Part shown: positions 35,083 to 44,613 of the stretch, piece by piece
Numbering within the stretch: position 1 is the first letter of the stretch
Layout: every line of letters starts with the position of its first letter
Source: Candidatus Raymondbacteria bacterium RIFOXYA2_FULL_49_16
GTDB lineage: Bacteria; Fibrobacterota; OXYB2-FULL-49-7; XYB2-FULL-49-35
Direction: 5' to 3'
DNA: 58,528 nucleotides
NCBI GenBank assembly: GCA_001789205.1
Contig: MFYT01000040.1
Span: 1-58,528 of the forward strand
Program-made: the position numbers and the translations under genes
Notes under the pieces: model-generated
The model's input: only the letters and a program-made list of their open reading frames with translations
What the model was told of the DNA's origin: nothing
Databases searched by the model: none

Positions 35083-36606
35083 TTATCGAATCAGAACAAT
35101 ATGCTTGGTAAAGACCCTATTCTCGGTATGCATTTTTATTATATAAATTCCGCTTGGACGGGTTTGCGCGTTCCATTCAATCACGGCAACCGCTGACCTG
35201 GAACCCGGAATCGTCATATGATCCACCACCCTTCCGACCATATCCATAATCTGTATATTGCCACGGATTGTCTGCGCTTGATTGCTGAACTCTATCCGTG
35301 TGCTTGCATTGAACGGGTTCGGGTAGGCCTGCAATACCATCTGATCTCTGGAGCCCTGTGGCAGTTCCGCCACCTGTGTTGTTTCGTTTCCATACTCATC
35401 AGCGCCCATGTCCGGACTGGCGTCGCGGGGAAGATTATCAAAATCATCCAAGACCTCGGGAAGCGCGACACCAGTGTTGATCGCCTGCGTGGCTGTTGCC
35501 TTGAGATGAAAATCTCCATTGACTGGATCCTCAAACCAGGATGATATGTTGCTTTGTACGCTGATGTTTCCCGTGGTATCGGGCAAAGTCCCAATTTCGC
35601 ACACAAAAGGACCGACAATGATATTGTTTTTTAAAATATTGCCGGTCATGATCTGATAGGCGTGGACCATGCGGCGGGTAGGATTGGATGTGTAAAAGGT
35701 ATTATTGTATACCTTTACGTCCTTGCAAAAGCACAGCTCCAGACCATAATCGAAACCAGCGTTAATGAAATTGTTCCTGACCACGATGCTTTCCGCGTCA
35801 AAAATACCCGAAGGATTGCCCAGGGCGATACTGCGATCGTTTCCGACGAATACATTGTCTTCAATGATAATGTTCCTGCACCCGCCCTGCGCCCCGCCCC
35901 ACATGAAGATGGCTGCGCGGCCGCCGCCGGTGATTCCCTTGAAATTCAGGAACACGTTGTGATGTATCTGCCATCCCTCCAAGCGCATCATGTCCATCCC
36001 TGCAACATAATTGCCCACATCGCCAGGAAGGTCCAGATTGGGGATGTCGAGGGAAATGGGGGTTTTCTGTTCAAACAGGCAATAGCGGATAATGCCGTTA
36101 TGCGATTCGGGCACCGGTTCCGTCGGGCCGGTCACATATCCCGGCGCCTTGAGACAACGCTTGTTGCAGTCGATGAAGCGGCAGCCGTGCAGAAGCATGT
36201 TGTCATTGTTGCCGGTCCTGAGCATCATGCCGTAGCTCCGAACGTCCTCAATGGTAATGTAGGCGAGCACCGTGCTGTGCGAGTAAATACGGAAGAGGTC
36301 GATTTTAAGCGAATCCTTAAAACCGTTGCCCCTGATAATCGCCTTAGTGGCGTCGTCGGACGCGCCACGTACAGTCACGTTGGGGGCGTTGATATTCAAC
36401 GGGACATACGGCTTCATCTCATAAGTGCCGTCAGCAACGAGAATGGTCTGGCCATCCTGGGCGTCTATGATGGCCTGGTTCAATTCCGCTGCGGTCGCGA
36501 CATTCACGATGATGCCCGAAGGCGGCGGCAGGGCGGGTATGCTGTCCAAAAAGCTCTGTGCTTGCGTTAAGGTTATACTTGTCAGTATGATCATCAGGGT
36601 TCGCAT
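35083..36606 (-). CDS. Secreted PL6-like polysaccharide lyase with type IX sorting domain
   Basis: This 507-residue protein has signal peptide MRTLMIILTSITLTQA. Residues 30-400 form a right-handed beta-helix resembling chondroitinase B and alginate lyases of family PL6: IIVNVATAAELNQAIIDAQDGQTILVADGTYEM, NVTVRGASDDATKAIIRGNGF, LHGCRFIDC, IHHNVFLNFKG, IIIEDNVFVGNDRSIALGNPSGIFDAESIVVRNNFI. The catalytic lysine and arginine of PL6 were not placed with confidence, so a binding-only role cannot be excluded. The C-terminus is a FlgD-like sorting domain (AYPNPFNASTRIEF, PSGIYIIKM). AAAGGAG precedes the ATG. It is a single transcription unit, with a palindrome 12 bp after its stop. Confidence 0.8.
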   Translation of the reverse strand: MRTLMIILTSITLTQAQSFLDSIPALPPPSGIIVNVATAAELNQAIIDAQDGQTILVADGTYEMKPYVPLNINAPNVTVRGASDDATKAIIRGNGFKDSLKIDLFRIYSHSTVLAYITIEDVRSYGMMLRTGNNDNMLLHGCRFIDCNKRCLKAPGYVTGPTEPVPESHNGIIRYCLFEQKTPISLDIPNLDLPGDVGNYVAGMDMMRLEGWQIHHNVFLNFKGITGGGRAAIFMWGGAQGGCRNIIIEDNVFVGNDRSIALGNPSGIFDAESIVVRNNFINAGFDYGLELCFCKDVKVYNNTFYTSNPTRRMVHAYQIMTGNILKNNIIVGPFVCEIGTLPDTTGNISVQSNISSWFEDPVNGDFHLKATATQAINTGVALPEVLDDFDNLPRDASPDMGADEYGNETTQVAELPQGSRDQMVLQAYPNPFNASTRIEFSNQAQTIRGNIQIMDMVGRVVDHMTIPGSRSAVAVIEWNAQTRPSGIYIIKMHTENRVFTKHIVLIR

Positions 36607-36684
36607 GGATTTCTCCTTTCACACTACTGTCAATAAAATAGCCCTTCTAGGCCGTGAAAACAAGGGGAAAATATCCGTGAATTT

Positions 36685-37263
36685 CTAGTTTTTCTTCGAG
36701 ACCATGATAATCACGATGATTATCATGAACAAGGCATTAACACAGTACGGAATCAGTCCGTTTATGAATTGGTCAAAACCGGCCAATTCCAGATGGATGC
36801 GGTAGCAGACAAGATTGACTGCCGTGGATATGAATACGAGGGTGGTAATTGCGTAAAACGGAGCTTTTGCAATGCGCCCGGATTTATAGACAACATGGAT
36901 GAGGTTCATTTCCGATAGTGCCCATAGGAACGCAAAAAATATTTCCGAGGTAAAAGGCCGCTGAAAGACCGGGCCCATAACAACCAGAGATATTATAAAA
37001 AGAGCAACACCCGTAACGTTTATGGGCCAGCTTTTTACACGGGTCGATTCCAAAAGAATTCCCGCCGAAATAAAAAATAAGAAGATTCCTGAAAAGCCGA
37101 TGAGAATAGAACCCAGAACAAGAAAGGGCAGGAGAGATGCAAGGGAATGGGCCGTATCATAATACCGGATTATCCAATAGGCTGAATACATGACCCCTGT
37201 TGTGATAAGAAAGATATGTCCGAGCAAAACCGGGACAGGAACGGCTGGTTTGTCTGTACTCAT
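36685..37263 (-). CDS. Polytopic membrane protein of unknown function
   Basis: This 192-residue protein, counted from ATG 37263 (MSTDKPAV), has about six hydrophobic helices: VLLGHIFLITTGVMYSAYWII, FLVLGSILIGFSGIFLFFISAGILL, VTGVALFIISLVVMGPVF, FFAFLWALSEMNLIHVVY, ITTLVFISTAVNLVCY, GLIPYCVNALFMIIIVIIMV. An ATG at 37344 would add a partly hydrophobic leader. No ribosome site is convincing for either. I do not recognise the family, and the neighbours (a secreted lyase and a branching enzyme on the other strand) give no function. Confidence 0.7.
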   Translation of the reverse strand: MSTDKPAVPVPVLLGHIFLITTGVMYSAYWIIRYYDTAHSLASLLPFLVLGSILIGFSGIFLFFISAGILLESTRVKSWPINVTGVALFIISLVVMGPVFQRPFTSEIFFAFLWALSEMNLIHVVYKSGRIAKAPFYAITTLVFISTAVNLVCYRIHLELAGFDQFINGLIPYCVNALFMIIIVIIMVSKKN

Positions 37264-37371
37264 TGTCAAGAAAATAACCATTGGAAAGCGTGAAAACAAT
37301 GAAAATGACTCAACTGATACGTTTGGTGTGCAGTCTTTAAACATCTCTAGTGCAGGGTGATAGAATTAATT

Positions 37372-39396
37372 ATGTTTTCATTGAAAATGGACAACACCAC
37401 CAGACCCATGCCCGCGATTGTTATACAAGACCCCCTGCTTGAGCCGTACGCACACCATATCCAGCGGCGTCTTGACCAGGTGAACTTCCGGATACGGGAA
37501 TTTACAACAGATGGCAAGGCGTTTAAGGACATGGCCCTGGGCCACCTGTACTATGGGCTGCACAAAGAACCGGAGCGCTGGGTCTTCCGCGAATGGGCCC
37601 CCAACGCAACTGAAATATATTTGATTGGTGAATTTTCGGATTGGGGCATTCTTGACACGTTCAAGTTCAGAAGAATCAATGGTGTTAATTGGGAACTGGA
37701 AGTGCCGCTTGGTATTCTGCGGCACAAAGACTTGTACCGGATATTTATCCGGTGGCCTGGCGGTGAGGGACACAGGATCCCGGCATGGGCAACACGGGTG
37801 GTCCAGGACCCAGCGACCCTTATTTTCAATGCGCAGGTCTGGTCTCCTGATGTTCCGTATGTGTGGAAGAACACCCGGCCAGGCGGAAAGGCCGCGGCAC
37901 CTTTTATCTATGAGGCGCATGTGGGCATGGCAGGTGAGGAACTCCGGATGGCCACCTATGATGAATTCAGGAAGAACGTGTTTCCCCGAATTGCAAAGGC
38001 AGGGTACAACACCATCCAGCTTATGGCCATCATGGAGCATCCCTATTACGCCTCGTTCGGGTACCAGGTCTCAAGTTTTTTTGCGCCTTCGTCGAGGTTT
38101 GGCACACCTGACGAGTTGAAGCAACTGATTGACGAGGCGCACAAGTACGGTTTTCGCGTCATTATGGACCTTGTGCATTCTCATGCAGTAAAAAATGAAA
38201 TGGAAGGCCTTGCGCGGTTCGACGGCACACACTGGCAGTTCTTCCACGATGGCGCCAGGGGAACGCATGCGCACTGGGACTCAAAATGCTTCAATTACGG
38301 CAAACCCGAGGTGGTCCATTTTCTGCTTTCGAACTGCAGGTACTGGCTCGAGGAATTCAGGTTCGACGGCTTCAGGTTCGACGGGGTCACCAGCATGCTC
38401 TATCTCGACCATGGGCTGCGGAATTTTACCCATTATGATTTCTATTTCGACGGAAACCAGGACGAGGATGCGCTTACCTACCTGTGTCTGGCCAACAGGC
38501 TCATTCACGAGGTGCATCCCGGCGCCATTACCATTGCCGAAGATGTGAGCGGCATGCCCGGTCTTGCTTCGCCCTTGGACCAGGGAGGATACGGGTTTGA
38601 CTACAGGCTCGCAATGGGTACCCCTGACTATTGGATCAGGATCATCAAGGACAAGAGGGACGAGGAGTGGGACATGGGTGAAATGTTCTACGAACTCACC
38701 AACAGGCGCAAGGACGAAAAGGTCGTGGGCTATGCTGAATCGCACGACCAGGCCATTGTGGGCGACCAGACCATTATTTTCAGGCTCATGGAAAGGGCAA
38801 TGTACACGGACATGCATGGCAGTTCAGACACGCTCGCTGTTGAACGGGGCATAGCTCTGCATAAAATGATCCGCCTTATCACGGCCGCAACCTCGGGCAA
38901 TGGATATCTGAATTTCATGGGCAATGAGTTCGGCCATCCTGAATGGATCGATTTCCCGCGTGAGGGCAATGGCTGGTCTTTCTCTCATGCCCGGAGGCAG
39001 TGGAGTCTGGCCGACGACGCAGACCTCAAATACAGGCCTCTCGGTTTATTCGACAAGCACATGCTCGATTTTTTAAAGAGGGAAGAAGTGCTGCTGCATC
39101 CGCATATTGAAGAGCTATGGATACACAACGAAGACAAGACCCTTGTATTCGGGCGTGCAGGCCTCATCTTTGCCTTTAATTTCAATCCTGACAGGTCATT
39201 TCCAGACTATGGTTTTCTTGTTGAACATGGGAAATACAGCATAATCCTCGATTCAGACCAGAAAAAGTTCGGAGGCCAGGGCCGCATTGATAATTCACTC
39301 GTATATGCCTCGTTCGCAACCAGCGAGCCGCACAAGGGACTGCTGAAGATTTACCTGCCTGCCCGGACCGCTATGGTGATGAAATGGCTGGCCTAA
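37372..39396 (+). CDS. glgB: 1,4-alpha-glucan branching enzyme, GH13, eukaryote-like form
   Basis: This protein of about 674 residues is counted from ATG 37372; GTG 37357 and ATG 37387 are alternatives, none with a good Shine-Dalgarno. An N-terminal CBM48 domain (WVFREWAPNATEIYLIGEFSDWG) precedes the GH13 barrel. Catalytic residues are Asp337 (FRFDGVTSML), Glu390 (IAEDVSG) and Asp459 (ESHDQAIVGDQT). NFMGNEFGHPEWIDFPREGNGWS is the region where this subfamily differs from the E. coli enzyme, so it belongs to the eukaryote/Bacteroidetes-type branching enzymes. It makes alpha-1,6 branches in glycogen. Its stop is one base from the stop of the TPR gene on the other strand. No glycogen synthase gene is near. 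Confidence 0.93.
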   Translation: MFSLKMDNTTRPMPAIVIQDPLLEPYAHHIQRRLDQVNFRIREFTTDGKAFKDMALGHLYYGLHKEPERWVFREWAPNATEIYLIGEFSDWGILDTFKFRRINGVNWELEVPLGILRHKDLYRIFIRWPGGEGHRIPAWATRVVQDPATLIFNAQVWSPDVPYVWKNTRPGGKAAAPFIYEAHVGMAGEELRMATYDEFRKNVFPRIAKAGYNTIQLMAIMEHPYYASFGYQVSSFFAPSSRFGTPDELKQLIDEAHKYGFRVIMDLVHSHAVKNEMEGLARFDGTHWQFFHDGARGTHAHWDSKCFNYGKPEVVHFLLSNCRYWLEEFRFDGFRFDGVTSMLYLDHGLRNFTHYDFYFDGNQDEDALTYLCLANRLIHEVHPGAITIAEDVSGMPGLASPLDQGGYGFDYRLAMGTPDYWIRIIKDKRDEEWDMGEMFYELTNRRKDEKVVGYAESHDQAIVGDQTIIFRLMERAMYTDMHGSSDTLAVERGIALHKMIRLITAATSGNGYLNFMGNEFGHPEWIDFPREGNGWSFSHARRQWSLADDADLKYRPLGLFDKHMLDFLKREEVLLHPHIEELWIHNEDKTLVFGRAGLIFAFNFNPDRSFPDYGFLVEHGKYSIILDSDQKKFGGQGRIDNSLVYASFATSEPHKGLLKIYLPARTAMVMKWLA

Positions 39397-39397
39397 T

Positions 39398-42300
39398 CTA
39401 CTGCACATCCTGGCGCAGGCGGGGGTCCACCTCGTTGATATCACCGCCAAGACCGAGATACTGCTTGTAGCTGATAACAGCCGAAGCCCTGTTGTCTTTA
39501 TAGCGGAAATAAATAAAGCCGCGCAGTTTATACGCGTCTTTATAGTTTGGATCCATCTTGACCGCTTCCTGAAGGTGCATGAGCGCATAATCAGGTTCGT
39601 TATTTTCAACATACGCAAGGGCAACCGAGTACCGGATAAGGGGTGAAGACGGGTACCGTTCCGCAGCCTCTTTTCCAGTGGCAATTGCCTTGTCTGTTTT
39701 TTTTGATTTTACCAGGCACAGGATAAAATAGTAGACAGGCTCCTCGTTCAACGGCATTAGTTTGACCGCTTTTTTAAAATATTCCTGTGCCTCATCATAT
39801 TTGTCTTCATCAAACAGCTTTTTCCCGTATTTCATATTGGCGTCACCGCTGTTGGGGTCTTCCTGCACCGCCTTTTCAATATAAACTCCCGCCTGCTCTG
39901 TCTTGTTTTTTGCCTGGTAGCAATTGGCCAGTCTCGCACTTATACCGGGAAAGGTGGGACTGAGTTCCTGCACCTGTTCATAATACCCGGCAGCCAATAG
40001 CACGTCTGCTTCAGAATAAGCGATTTCACCCAGATAAAAAAGGGCATCCGCGCTGGTTTTATCCATCTCGATTGCTTTTTTTAAGGCAATCTTGGCCCGC
40101 CGGAAATCCCGCTGTTTATAATAGATTACGCCCAGGGTATACACTGCTTCCGCAGTACCGTCGGTCAGCCCGAGTTCTCTTTCCAGAACCTCACGCGCCT
40201 TGGTCATAGTGCCCTGGTTGAAATAGGCAATGCCCAGCTGAATCCGGATCTCGCTCGAAGCCTGGCCCGTGGCGGTTATTTTATTCAGAATGGGAAGAGA
40301 TTTGTTGTATTTGCCGAGTTTGTCATAGGTGGAAACCAAGTCCATCATTAATTGTAAATCATCCGGTGTCTGCTTATACGCAGCCTCAAGGAGCTTTTCA
40401 GCCTTTGGGTATTTTCCCTGCCGATAGTAGAGCTTGCCCAGCATGACTAAAAGCTCAGTGTCCTGCCGGTTTTTCCTGGCTGCCTGCAGGAGCACAGGTT
40501 CGGCCTTGGCATCGTATCCCTGGCCTACAAACATTTCAGACAGGCTTTTTAACGCCTCAATGTCCCCGGGATTTATTCTCAGCGCTGATTCATAATGGGT
40601 TGCCGCGCCGGCAAAGTCGTTTGCTTCCCGCGCTATTTGAGCAAGTTTCTTATGTGCATTATAATGGTTGGAATCCAGTGAAATGGCTCGTTCGAACTGT
40701 TCTTTGGCCGCAACTTCATTGTTCTGATTCTCAAGAAAGATGGCGCCTAGTTTATAGACTGCATTCACTTGATTGGGGTTGAGCCGAAGCGAGGTCTGCA
40801 AATGCTCAATCGCATCGAGTATCTGCCCTTTGGCCAGCAGTAATACCCCCTGACGGTTAAGAATATCCGGATCGTCTCTCTTCAGCGCGAGTGCTATTTT
40901 GTACTCTGCCATGGCTTCGTCATACTGTTTTTTAGCATAATAATAATTACCCAGGCCTTTATGGGCGTTCGCATTCTGCGGGTCAACCGTGACGATCTCC
41001 TTGTATGTCTGGTACAGCGCATTGGATAGATGCAGTTTCTCATACACCTCTGCCAGGGTCTCAGCGGTTTCTGTATTCTTTTTATCCTGTTGATACGCCT
41101 TTTCCAGAAAATACCGTGCCTTTTCGTACTGGGCGCCAACCTTATAAGCAATGCCCAGGTTGCGGTTGACGGTTACGTCGTTTTTCAGCTGCTGCTGGGC
41201 TATGATCAGGTATTCGAGAGCTGCGCTGTATTGTTCTTTCTCAATAAGGATCGTGGCATACAGGGCGCAGGCCTTGGCGTGGGTAGGCTTTGCAGACAAC
41301 ACTTGTGCCAGATTGGCTTTGACCTTGTCCTTTAGACCGTCGGCATATTCCAGTTCGGCAAGCATATACCGGTAGTTGTATTGTCTGGGTTCTTGTTGCA
41401 GCAGTTCTTCCAGCATCGCCATAAGCTCGGGTTTTTTATCATTGCCTGCCCGTTGATAAATATCCATAAGCCGTTCTTTGATCACGGGTTCGCGGGGAAA
41501 GACTATTTCCATTTCCTTGTAGTGTTCTGCCGCCAGTTCGTCGTCTCCGCCTTTTTCGTACGCCGTGCCCAGGGTAAGCCCGATAGAAAGACTGCCTTTG
41601 TCCTGCGCATAGAGTTCCCGGTAGGCGGCTACCGCGTCGTCCACCCGGTTCTTCTTCTTGTAGAGCGCGGCCAGCATGGCATAATAGTCCTTGTTTTTCT
41701 GCGGCCCCATGGTTTCGAGTATTTCAAGCGCCTTGTCAGATTTGCCTAATTTATAAAAGGCCTGGGCTACTTTGAAGTTTTTCGAAATTTGTGCCGGATC
41801 CGCTTTTTCAAGCAGGGTAATGTATTGCGCCGCCTGCGGCATTTGCCCCAGCGAAAGATAACAGTCTATGAGTGTGGCAATGGTCTTTATGTCCGATCTG
41901 TCTGTTGAAAAAAGATTGAGCAGTATTGGAATGGCCTTTGTATAGCTTTGTATTTCGTACAGAGCGGCGGCATATTGTATTCCATACTCTCTGTTTGCTG
42001 AAGAGAATTGATACGCTTTGCCGTAATAGGCGGCCGCGGTCTTGTACTGCTTTTGATCAGCGTATAATTCACCCAGAAAAGAATAGGCCTTTGGGTCTTT
42101 AGGGGCAAGCTTGACCGCTTGTTTCAGGCTCGCTTCGGCAGTGGCATATTTTTTCGCATCCAGATATACCTTTCCCAGAGTCCTGTGGCCTGCGGCATCA
42201 TTGGGCTGTGCCTCAATGAGCTTTTTCAGCATTGCAACGGCCTTTTCCTGGTAATGAAAGGCCGTGTACAACAGACCTAAATATTCTGACGCTGCACGAT

Positions 42301-44575
42301 GGTCTTTTTTATACAGAAGCACTTTTTCAAACGCATCCATGGCAGCGGTTGAATCATGTTTGGCCAGATACAATTTGCCTACAGCAAAATGAAGATCTGG
42401 ATTGTCGGCCTGAATAAAAAGCGCCATTTTATAAAAATCGATTGCCTCTGGGAACCGTTTTTGCGATGTACGGATATCCCCAAGCGCGGAATAGGCCTCA
42501 AAGCTCTCGCCTTTAATCTCGACCGTCCGTTTATAACAGGTTTCCGCCTCAGGCGTGTTGCCGCTTTTTAGATAGAGATGTGCCAGCTCAAGATACGTGT
42601 CTCCTGCCTTGGGGTTTATATCGGTTTTTTTCTTGAGCCAGAACAGAAGCTTGTCGCTCTGGCCTTTTTTCCGGTACAGGTCGGAGAGTTTGTCTACCAC
42701 AGCTTCGTTCGCAGGCTCGATTTTGACCACATTTTTATACTGGGCAATGGCTTTGTCCGTCGCGTTCGTGGCAACATACAGGTCTGCAAGAGCCAGGGCC
42801 GCATCCGCAGAACCAGGATCATATTTCACAGCGGCGGTCAGCTTTGGCAGGGCTGTTTTAAAGTCCTTGTTTTCTAGATATATCTTCCCCGCATAATACA
42901 GCGCTGTTTTGTGACGGGGCGAAAGCTTAAGCGCGCTTAAAAAGGAACTGAGCGCGGCGTTTTTATCGCCATTAGCATAGTCTATTTCCCCTAAAGCGAC
43001 CAGGCCGCCGACATCCTTTGTGTTCGCCGAGGTAATAATGGCCAGCATTCTCCGCACGTCTTCTTCTTTTTTGTCTCGTGTATAAAGGGCCAGCAGTTTC
43101 CGGGCTATTGTCACGTCCTTTTTTGACTCAAGGTATTTTTCGTAGTTTGAAGCGCCGAGTTCCTCGTTTTTGAGTTCAAAGTATGTATCCCCGATTTTTT
43201 TTAGGAGATAGATTTTTGTTTTGTCCGCAGCGACAGCTTCGTTGAAATGAGAAATGGCGTTTGTCTTGTCTCCTTCGGCAATAAAAATATTACCCACCAT
43301 TTCCTGTATATCGCTGTTTTCCGGGTGGGTTCGCAGGATGTTTTCAAGAATTGTTTTGGCCTTTAAATATTGCTTTGCCTGGTAATACAGAACACCGACA
43401 TCCCCATCGTCCTCGATATATTTTATGTTTGCGCCAATCACCTTGTCAAATTGGGTAATGGCCGCGTTTTTCTGGTTCAGCTTCATATAGATCTTACCTA
43501 GATTGGCCCTGACCTCCAGATCGTCCGGATGTCTATCCAGGTATTTTTTATAGAGCGGCCCAGAGATCTTGTACTGTTGCGCCTTGAAACATGCTTCTGC
43601 GTACAGTTTCAGGTAATCGTTATTTTTCGGGTTCAGGCGATACGCTTTGGCAAAATAGGTGATGGCGGTTTTAATATCTTCCTGGATCATGAAAATCTGG
43701 CCCAGCATGAACTGGCCCTCATCGAGTTTGGGGTTCTTTTTTACTACCCGCAGCAGCGCCTGTTTTGCCAAAGGGTAATTACTCTGTTTAAAACTGGCGC
43801 GGGCAGATAAAAAGAGATAATTGATTTTGGCGGGCAGTGCTTCAAACGCCAGTTCGTAATACGCCGATGCTGCTGCGTAATCTTTCTTATCTTCGCATAT
43901 GTTACCCAGATTAAAACTGACATCGTGCATGAGCGGCTTCAGGTCCAGGGCCATGGCGAAACTGGCCGCTGCGCTGTCGCTGTTGCCGTCCGCGAGGTAC
44001 AGGTAGCCGATTTTGGCCAGATATTCTTCCGGTTGCTTGGCCTTGTGGTTGACCGCTTTCTTATAGAATTCAATCGCCTGTGCGTTGTCTTTTTTCTTTT
44101 CCGCTATTTTCGCAAGCTCGATGAGCGCATTGGCGTTCTTGGGCGCATAGGTGGTATCGAGTGCGATCGCTCTCGCATAACTCTGGGCCGCCAGGGCATA
44201 TGTCGTCTTATTCTTCATTAAAATATCGCCAATCATCCGGTGCACGTCGGCACTGTCCTTATGAGTAACGGCCGCTATTCTCAGATAGGGCAATGCGGCA
44301 GTGTATTTTTTCTGGTTAAAATAGAGGGTTCCGAACACCAGCGGAATGGCCGTATACTTTTTTTTGAGATTGTCGGCGTCTACTAAATGTTTGAGCGCGG
44401 TTTTGTCCGCTGGTTTGCGTTCAAAATAAATTTCAAGGGCTCCTACCGCCTTGGCGCTGTCGCCCCGGCTTAAATAAGTGGCCGCCTGTTTGAGATAGTC
44501 GACCGGAGCTTTTTTCGCGGGCAGAGTTAGAGTCAGGAAAAGAACACAGAGAAATGAAAATTTACCTATAGGCAT
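39398..44575 (-). CDS. Giant TPR-repeat protein
   Basis: This 1725-residue protein is built almost entirely of tetratricopeptide repeats of about 34 residues (e.g. AVGALEIYFERKPADKTALKHL; AAITQFDKVIGANIKYI; AIEHLQTSLRLNPNQVNAVYKLG; ALMHLQEAVKMDPNYKDAYKLRG). I estimate more than 40 repeats. The start MPIGKFSFLCVLFLTLTLPAKKAP is a signal or lipoprotein-like leader without the lipobox cysteine, so it is probably periplasmic. TPR solenoids bind partner proteins, and long ones occur in outer-membrane or type IX-related assemblies. The reading frame is unbroken. It starts 38 bp after the SGNH gene, so the two form an operon. Which partner it binds cannot be read from the sequence. Confidence 0.9.
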   Translation of the reverse strand: MPIGKFSFLCVLFLTLTLPAKKAPVDYLKQAATYLSRGDSAKAVGALEIYFERKPADKTALKHLVDADNLKKKYTAIPLVFGTLYFNQKKYTAALPYLRIAAVTHKDSADVHRMIGDILMKNKTTYALAAQSYARAIALDTTYAPKNANALIELAKIAEKKKDNAQAIEFYKKAVNHKAKQPEEYLAKIGYLYLADGNSDSAAASFAMALDLKPLMHDVSFNLGNICEDKKDYAAASAYYELAFEALPAKINYLFLSARASFKQSNYPLAKQALLRVVKKNPKLDEGQFMLGQIFMIQEDIKTAITYFAKAYRLNPKNNDYLKLYAEACFKAQQYKISGPLYKKYLDRHPDDLEVRANLGKIYMKLNQKNAAITQFDKVIGANIKYIEDDGDVGVLYYQAKQYLKAKTILENILRTHPENSDIQEMVGNIFIAEGDKTNAISHFNEAVAADKTKIYLLKKIGDTYFELKNEELGASNYEKYLESKKDVTIARKLLALYTRDKKEEDVRRMLAIITSANTKDVGGLVALGEIDYANGDKNAALSSFLSALKLSPRHKTALYYAGKIYLENKDFKTALPKLTAAVKYDPGSADAALALADLYVATNATDKAIAQYKNVVKIEPANEAVVDKLSDLYRKKGQSDKLLFWLKKKTDINPKAGDTYLELAHLYLKSGNTPEAETCYKRTVEIKGESFEAYSALGDIRTSQKRFPEAIDFYKMALFIQADNPDLHFAVGKLYLAKHDSTAAMDAFEKVLLYKKDHRAASEYLGLLYTAFHYQEKAVAMLKKLIEAQPNDAAGHRTLGKVYLDAKKYATAEASLKQAVKLAPKDPKAYSFLGELYADQKQYKTAAAYYGKAYQFSSANREYGIQYAAALYEIQSYTKAIPILLNLFSTDRSDIKTIATLIDCYLSLGQMPQAAQYITLLEKADPAQISKNFKVAQAFYKLGKSDKALEILETMGPQKNKDYYAMLAALYKKKNRVDDAVAAYRELYAQDKGSLSIGLTLGTAYEKGGDDELAAEHYKEMEIVFPREPVIKERLMDIYQRAGNDKKPELMAMLEELLQQEPRQYNYRYMLAELEYADGLKDKVKANLAQVLSAKPTHAKACALYATILIEKEQYSAALEYLIIAQQQLKNDVTVNRNLGIAYKVGAQYEKARYFLEKAYQQDKKNTETAETLAEVYEKLHLSNALYQTYKEIVTVDPQNANAHKGLGNYYYAKKQYDEAMAEYKIALALKRDDPDILNRQGVLLLAKGQILDAIEHLQTSLRLNPNQVNAVYKLGAIFLENQNNEVAAKEQFERAISLDSNHYNAHKKLAQIAREANDFAGAATHYESALRINPGDIEALKSLSEMFVGQGYDAKAEPVLLQAARKNRQDTELLVMLGKLYYRQGKYPKAEKLLEAAYKQTPDDLQLMMDLVSTYDKLGKYNKSLPILNKITATGQASSEIRIQLGIAYFNQGTMTKAREVLERELGLTDGTAEAVYTLGVIYYKQRDFRRAKIALKKAIEMDKTSADALFYLGEIAYSEADVLLAAGYYEQVQELSPTFPGISARLANCYQAKNKTEQAGVYIEKAVQEDPNSGDANMKYGKKLFDEDKYDEAQEYFKKAVKLMPLNEEPVYYFILCLVKSKKTDKAIATGKEAAERYPSSPLIRYSVALAYVENNEPDYALMHLQEAVKMDPNYKDAYKLRGFIYFRYKDNRASAVISYKQYLGLGGDINEVDPRLRQDVQ

Positions 44576-44613
44576 ATTGATTGTCTGGTTTGCGTCATCT
44601 CGCCCGATGACAA

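Noticed and set aside
35662-36570. 302-codon plus-strand frame opposite the PL6-like gene
   Set aside because: No signal, motif or ribosome site; the minus-strand gene has all features of a real secreted protein.
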